Source of the DNA: Endocalyx cinctus
Lineage: Eukaryota > Ascomycota > Sordariomycetes > Amphisphaeriales > Apiosporaceae
Reading direction: 5' to 3'
DNA: 64,000 nt
Assembly (NCBI GenBank): GCA_001600455.1
Contig: BCKC01000010.1
Span: 750,144 to 814,143, forward strand
Below the pieces are notes generated by a model. It did not search any database. It had not been told where the DNA came from and worked only from the letters and a program-made list of their open reading frames with translations. Below are positions 60,823 through 64,000 of the stretch, piece by piece. Every line of letters begins with the position of its first letter. Position 1 is the stretch's first letter. The position numbers were made by a program, and so were the translations under genes.

Positions 60823-62384
60823 TTAATAGTGGAATCGGGAGATAGTAGTGTGAAAAGGAGGTAGCGTTCATTTATTTTTGTTGTCACTTTCTATTTGTCG
60901 TAAATTAAAGCACAGCGCGAGCGAGTCGAGTTTCCTTTGTCATTTAGTCAATAGTTGGAGGAACCTGTTAGATATATATGTATATAGGAGCATTTTCATG
61001 GAATTTAGAGGATATAGGCTTTAGAGAACGATAGTATATTATAGACATCCGCATTCAAAATGCACTTAGAACGTTCTTCCCAACTTTTACCTTCTCAATC
61101 AGGTGATAGGCATTCTATATTTTGGATGCGGGGTGCAGCATTTGAAGAATTGATACGATTTTGATACAATTCACCCACCCACCTACATACTCATGTGGAG
61201 AAAGTAGATGGATGCAGGATGAACTCACATGGCAGACCCTCATCGCTTCTGGCTGGTGGTGTACTCCACTTCACATCATTGGTCGAATGTTATATGATAC
61301 TCCGCAAGCTGCAGCAAGCTGTGGTCCCAACATACCGTGGATAGATGGATCACGACATGGGGATTGTTAATAATGAAATTCCAAGAAAGAAAGGAACCCT
61401 GTTGGAAAAAAACTCTTAACGTTACTTTATGTTGGACCAGGGACCTTTTTATCACATCGCCTAGATTAATGAGATTGAACCCCCCTGCGCATTGAAGATC
61501 TTAGATCTCTCGGATGAAACCGCTCGGATATATATACATGTATACCAATGTATGTAGTGGCGCATCTTGTTACCCGATCCTGCCTGTCGTGCTCAGTAAG
61601 CGAGGGCGTTGGTGATTGGCCTTTGAAGTCAGGGAGGCAGGGAGGATAAGACCATGTAATCAGGCCACATAAAAGACCTCATTCCATTTCTCCTCGTTCC
61701 AACTTTTTAACTTCACATCCTTCTTTTTTTATATTTCGACATATACCTATCATCAATTAACCTCATCTTCATCATCACTTTTCGCATCCCATTCATGTCT
61801 CGTATAGAGAGTTAGCAACCTCTAAGTCTAGCGACATCGTGATGTTGTCCCTATTGCATGATATAAGTCTCCATCGATATAAGCTTACCCTCACATTTTC
61901 TTGGGCAATAACAAAAACAAAATTGAAAACATCAGAACAATTAATACAATATTTATACAATATCTCATGATTTTCTTTTCCCAATCCTTCGTTTATCTCG
62001 TGACATCGTGCCTATTGATCTGAACGAAAAACATTATAACCACATTCCAAAAACGCCGAATCCTTTTTCCATTTAACCTTTGCCATACATATAACAATAA
62101 GAAAGAAGAAACCTTCCCATAAGACGACGTGCCATGAAATCAGCCAAATACGGGTTATATTCGTACCAAAAGAAGACAAAACAAGGAAAGGGGGGGTATC
62201 TTGATTTGAAACGCTGGCTTCAAAATGACATAAACACCCAAAAGTATCCCAATTATAACGCGACGTCTGGAAACGCCTTGAACCAATTGTTTCTGCCAAA
62301 ACAGCACGTGGTATCCTAAACAAATGAAAAAGGGGAAAATGCGCGAAAAAGAAAGACAGAAAAGAAAGGAAAAGAAAAGAGGAG

Positions 62385-62434
<50 letters not shown>

Positions 62435-62693
62435 NAGAGATGGGATAAAAGAGTGAAAGAAAAGCAAGAGTGTCCAGGCCGGCGAAGAAACTCGCAGGTG
62501 GCATGTTGACGACGATGAAGATGCGAATACCTGATGCATGTTAGTTTCGCGTGTATTGGCAGCTAACGCGTCGATCTAGCTCGACGACGATGACATATGA
62601 ACCATACCGAACTCACCTTCGCCTTCTGAACGACACGAGAAAACAACTTCCACCCGAAACGAGTCTACATGGACGAATCCTAAGCTGCCCGAT
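60823..62693. other. Intergenic with GA microsatellite
   Basis: 3' flanks of the NAD(P)-binding gene (+) and the small spliced gene (-). Pyrimidine/purine-biased sequence surrounds a GA tract (about 62390-62434) containing the only ambiguous base of the window. A well-formed minus-strand intron (62531-62616) lies just past the stop of the small gene and may be in its 3' UTR. Confidence 0.5.
62390..62440. repeat. GA microsatellite with an ambiguous base
   Basis: A GA dinucleotide tract of more than 20 units ends in a short irregular part that includes an N at 62435. Its true length is probably unresolved in the assembly. Confidence 0.9.
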
Positions 62694-63102
62694 TTACCGA
62701 CGACTACCTCCCGAATGCGTGCGAGAAGAAGCCCCGGTCGAGCCCGAAGTCGATGTCGAAGAGAACAGCCTGTCGACGGTTCGAATGACCCCCGTGTGGT
62801 CCCTCGCTTGCGGCGACGCGGACGTCCTATACAGGTGCGAGGCGCCGGCGGTTACGTGAGGGTCTCGTAAATAACTGCTTATGCGGTATTCCCCGAGTGA
62901 AGAGTGTTCGGAGGTTCTGGAGCTACTGCCGAGCCTATGAGGTTATGTTAGTGGTTGAATCTATTGAGGGGCGACGTATAACTCGTGAAATGGTTTGAAG
63001 TACGGCTCTAGCACTTGCGCTAGCGTCACTGGACGTATTGAACTAGGAGCGAACTCACCTGTTTGAACCTTGGGTCGAGTGGTTTGAGTAAGAGTGTGAC
63101 AT
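62694..63102 (-). CDS. Small spliced Ser/Arg-rich protein of unknown function
   Basis: Exon 1 (63059-63102) starts at an ATG in an ideal context (CACCATGTC) and codes 14 codons plus two bases. It is followed by a GTGAGT donor, a CTAAC branch site and a CATAG acceptor. Exon 2 (62694-62934) keeps the frame to TAA, giving 94 residues. The protein is rich in Ser, Thr, Arg, Gly and His. It has EYRISSYLRDPHVTAGASHL in the middle and a Ser/Gly/Arg-rich end. No family recognised. The stop overlaps a potential GTAAAT donor, and a further consensus intron follows (62531-62616), so a longer isoform is conceivable. An antisense frame of about 90 codons over the same region (62590-62859) competes with this model. 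Splice signals favour the minus strand. Confidence 0.5.
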
Positions 63103-64000
63103 GGTGGGTGTTCTAAAGCTTGGTGGTTTTGATAATTTGGGACAAGGTTGTAATAAGGATGACTCGGTGTATGAATCAAGTCAGGAAACACGACGAAATT
63201 CGAAAGGTGAGAGAATAGAAAACGAGACTAGGTTTAGTAGTGTATAAATCATAGACGATACGTCTGAAGCCGGACTAGTTTCGACGAGTGGTGGGAGAGA
63301 TTTGGGCCGAGAACACGTAGAATCAAGTTTGCCTGCTAAGTCACGGACAAGAACTAAAAAATAGTAAGAATGAAGACGAGGTTGTGTGGTAAAAGAGGAC
63401 CGGATGAAACAAATGGGCGAAGAGGTGTCGGTTAGGTTGAGGGGAAGTTAGGGGTTTAAATACATGGAGAATGGGAATCAAAGTCGCAAGACTTTCGAGC
63501 TTCTTTAAGTGACAATTGAAAAAGTCGCACTTGGATGATGAAAATCCCATCCATGTCATCGAGGTTTGGGAAAAGGGACAGGGGGGGTGGTGGTAATTGC
63601 AGTGTATCTTTAGAGATTCCCATTACCTCTACTTAGCACTTAGTATGATTGCGTTACTCCTGGCTTATTGTCATTACGGGGGGTGTGGAGGGAGAGTAAA
63701 AGTCCGTTACTCCTTGGAACAGTACTACGAATACCCCTTCATTGTAAATCCACGCTAAATCGTGATAGATTTGAAGAATCCATTCTGTAGTAACCTTGGA
63801 AGGGGTATGCACGGATGACGGAGCATTTCGCCCTGACGCGAGCGAGGATGCAACCATCAGTCTTGCGTATTTACTTTTTTTTTCTTGACCTTGTTAATCG
63901 AAGAAGAAGTCGGCATTACGCAGCTTTTCTATTTTCAAAAAGATGCTTAAGTATTATGAACAAGTACGTCACTTGCATATACGAGAGCCGTATGGCGATA
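63103..64000. other. Right edge, promoter side of the small spliced gene
   Basis: The bases next to 63103 are pyrimidine-rich on the minus strand, as expected of a leader. I see no other supported gene; a minus-strand frame of about 67 codons near 63654-63857 has an ATG but no recognisable content. Confidence 0.4.

Noticed and set aside
62590..62859. Plus-strand frame of about 90 codons
   Set aside because: It is antisense to a spliced minus-strand model with strong splice signals and a better start; kept only as the competing reading.
63654..63857. 67-codon minus-strand frame with an ATG
   Set aside because: No splice, family or composition support.

Overview
This looks like nuclear DNA of a filamentous ascomycete (Pezizomycotina, probably Sordariomycetes). 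Genes are compact and GC-rich. They carry short GT-AG introns, often with a CTAAC-type branch site, and are separated by long AT-rich spacers holding A/T homopolymers and a recurring CCTAGGTA palindrome. Every protein I could identify is a standard fungal nuclear gene. I see no rRNA operon, phage, CRISPR array or intact transposon. Gene models were spliced by hand from reading-frame continuity, splice signals and family motifs.

Layout, left to right. A bromodomain-like nuclear protein (1.6-4.7 kb, -) is followed by vacuolar aspartic protease Pep4 (6.6-8.0 kb, -). A gene-free AT-rich block of about 6 kb (8-14.2 kb) leads to inositol phosphorylceramide synthase Aur1 (14.2-15.7 kb, -). After another empty stretch come 5-oxoprolinase (18.6-23.2 kb, -, 11 exons) and aspartate aminotransferase (24.0-25.5 kb, -). 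Next are a dienelactone-hydrolase-like/SnoaL fusion (26.8-28.3 kb, +), a Ca2+/calmodulin-dependent protein kinase (29.3-30.6 kb, -) and an ICT1-type mitochondrial peptidyl-tRNA hydrolase (32.3-33.0 kb, -). These are followed by a Nab3-like RRM protein (34.6-37.2 kb, +), a Pol III tRNA-like unit (37.8-38.0 kb, -), a LETM1-domain mitochondrial protein (38.4-39.6 kb, -) and an orphan nuclear protein with SUMO-interaction-like motifs (40.7-41.9 kb, +). After a gene-poor stretch with possible relics (42-45 kb) comes a small spliced gene (45.4 kb, +). Then come a divergent pair, GRC3 (46.8-49.3 kb, -) and RPA34.5 (50.3-52.3 kb, +). The right end holds a secreted GH67 alpha-glucuronidase (53.1-55.7 kb, -), a Zn2Cys6 regulator (56.6-59.4 kb, -), a NAD(P)-binding protein (60.1-60.8 kb, +) and a second small spliced gene (62.7-63.1 kb, -).

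How the genes relate. Most are unrelated housekeeping genes. GRC3 and RPA34.5 both serve rRNA production and share a 1-kb promoter region containing AAAATTTT elements. The GH67 promoter carries a perfect GGCTAAA XlnR-type site plus repeated GTGGGG (CreA-type) sites, next to an unassigned Zn2Cys6 factor. 5-Oxoprolinase and aspartate aminotransferase are tandem genes of glutamate metabolism.

Nothing here clearly amounts to a new multi-gene system. The least explained items are the two small spliced Ser-rich genes, one with an open frame continuing past its stop, the tRNA-like Pol III unit and the orphan SIM/NPF protein.
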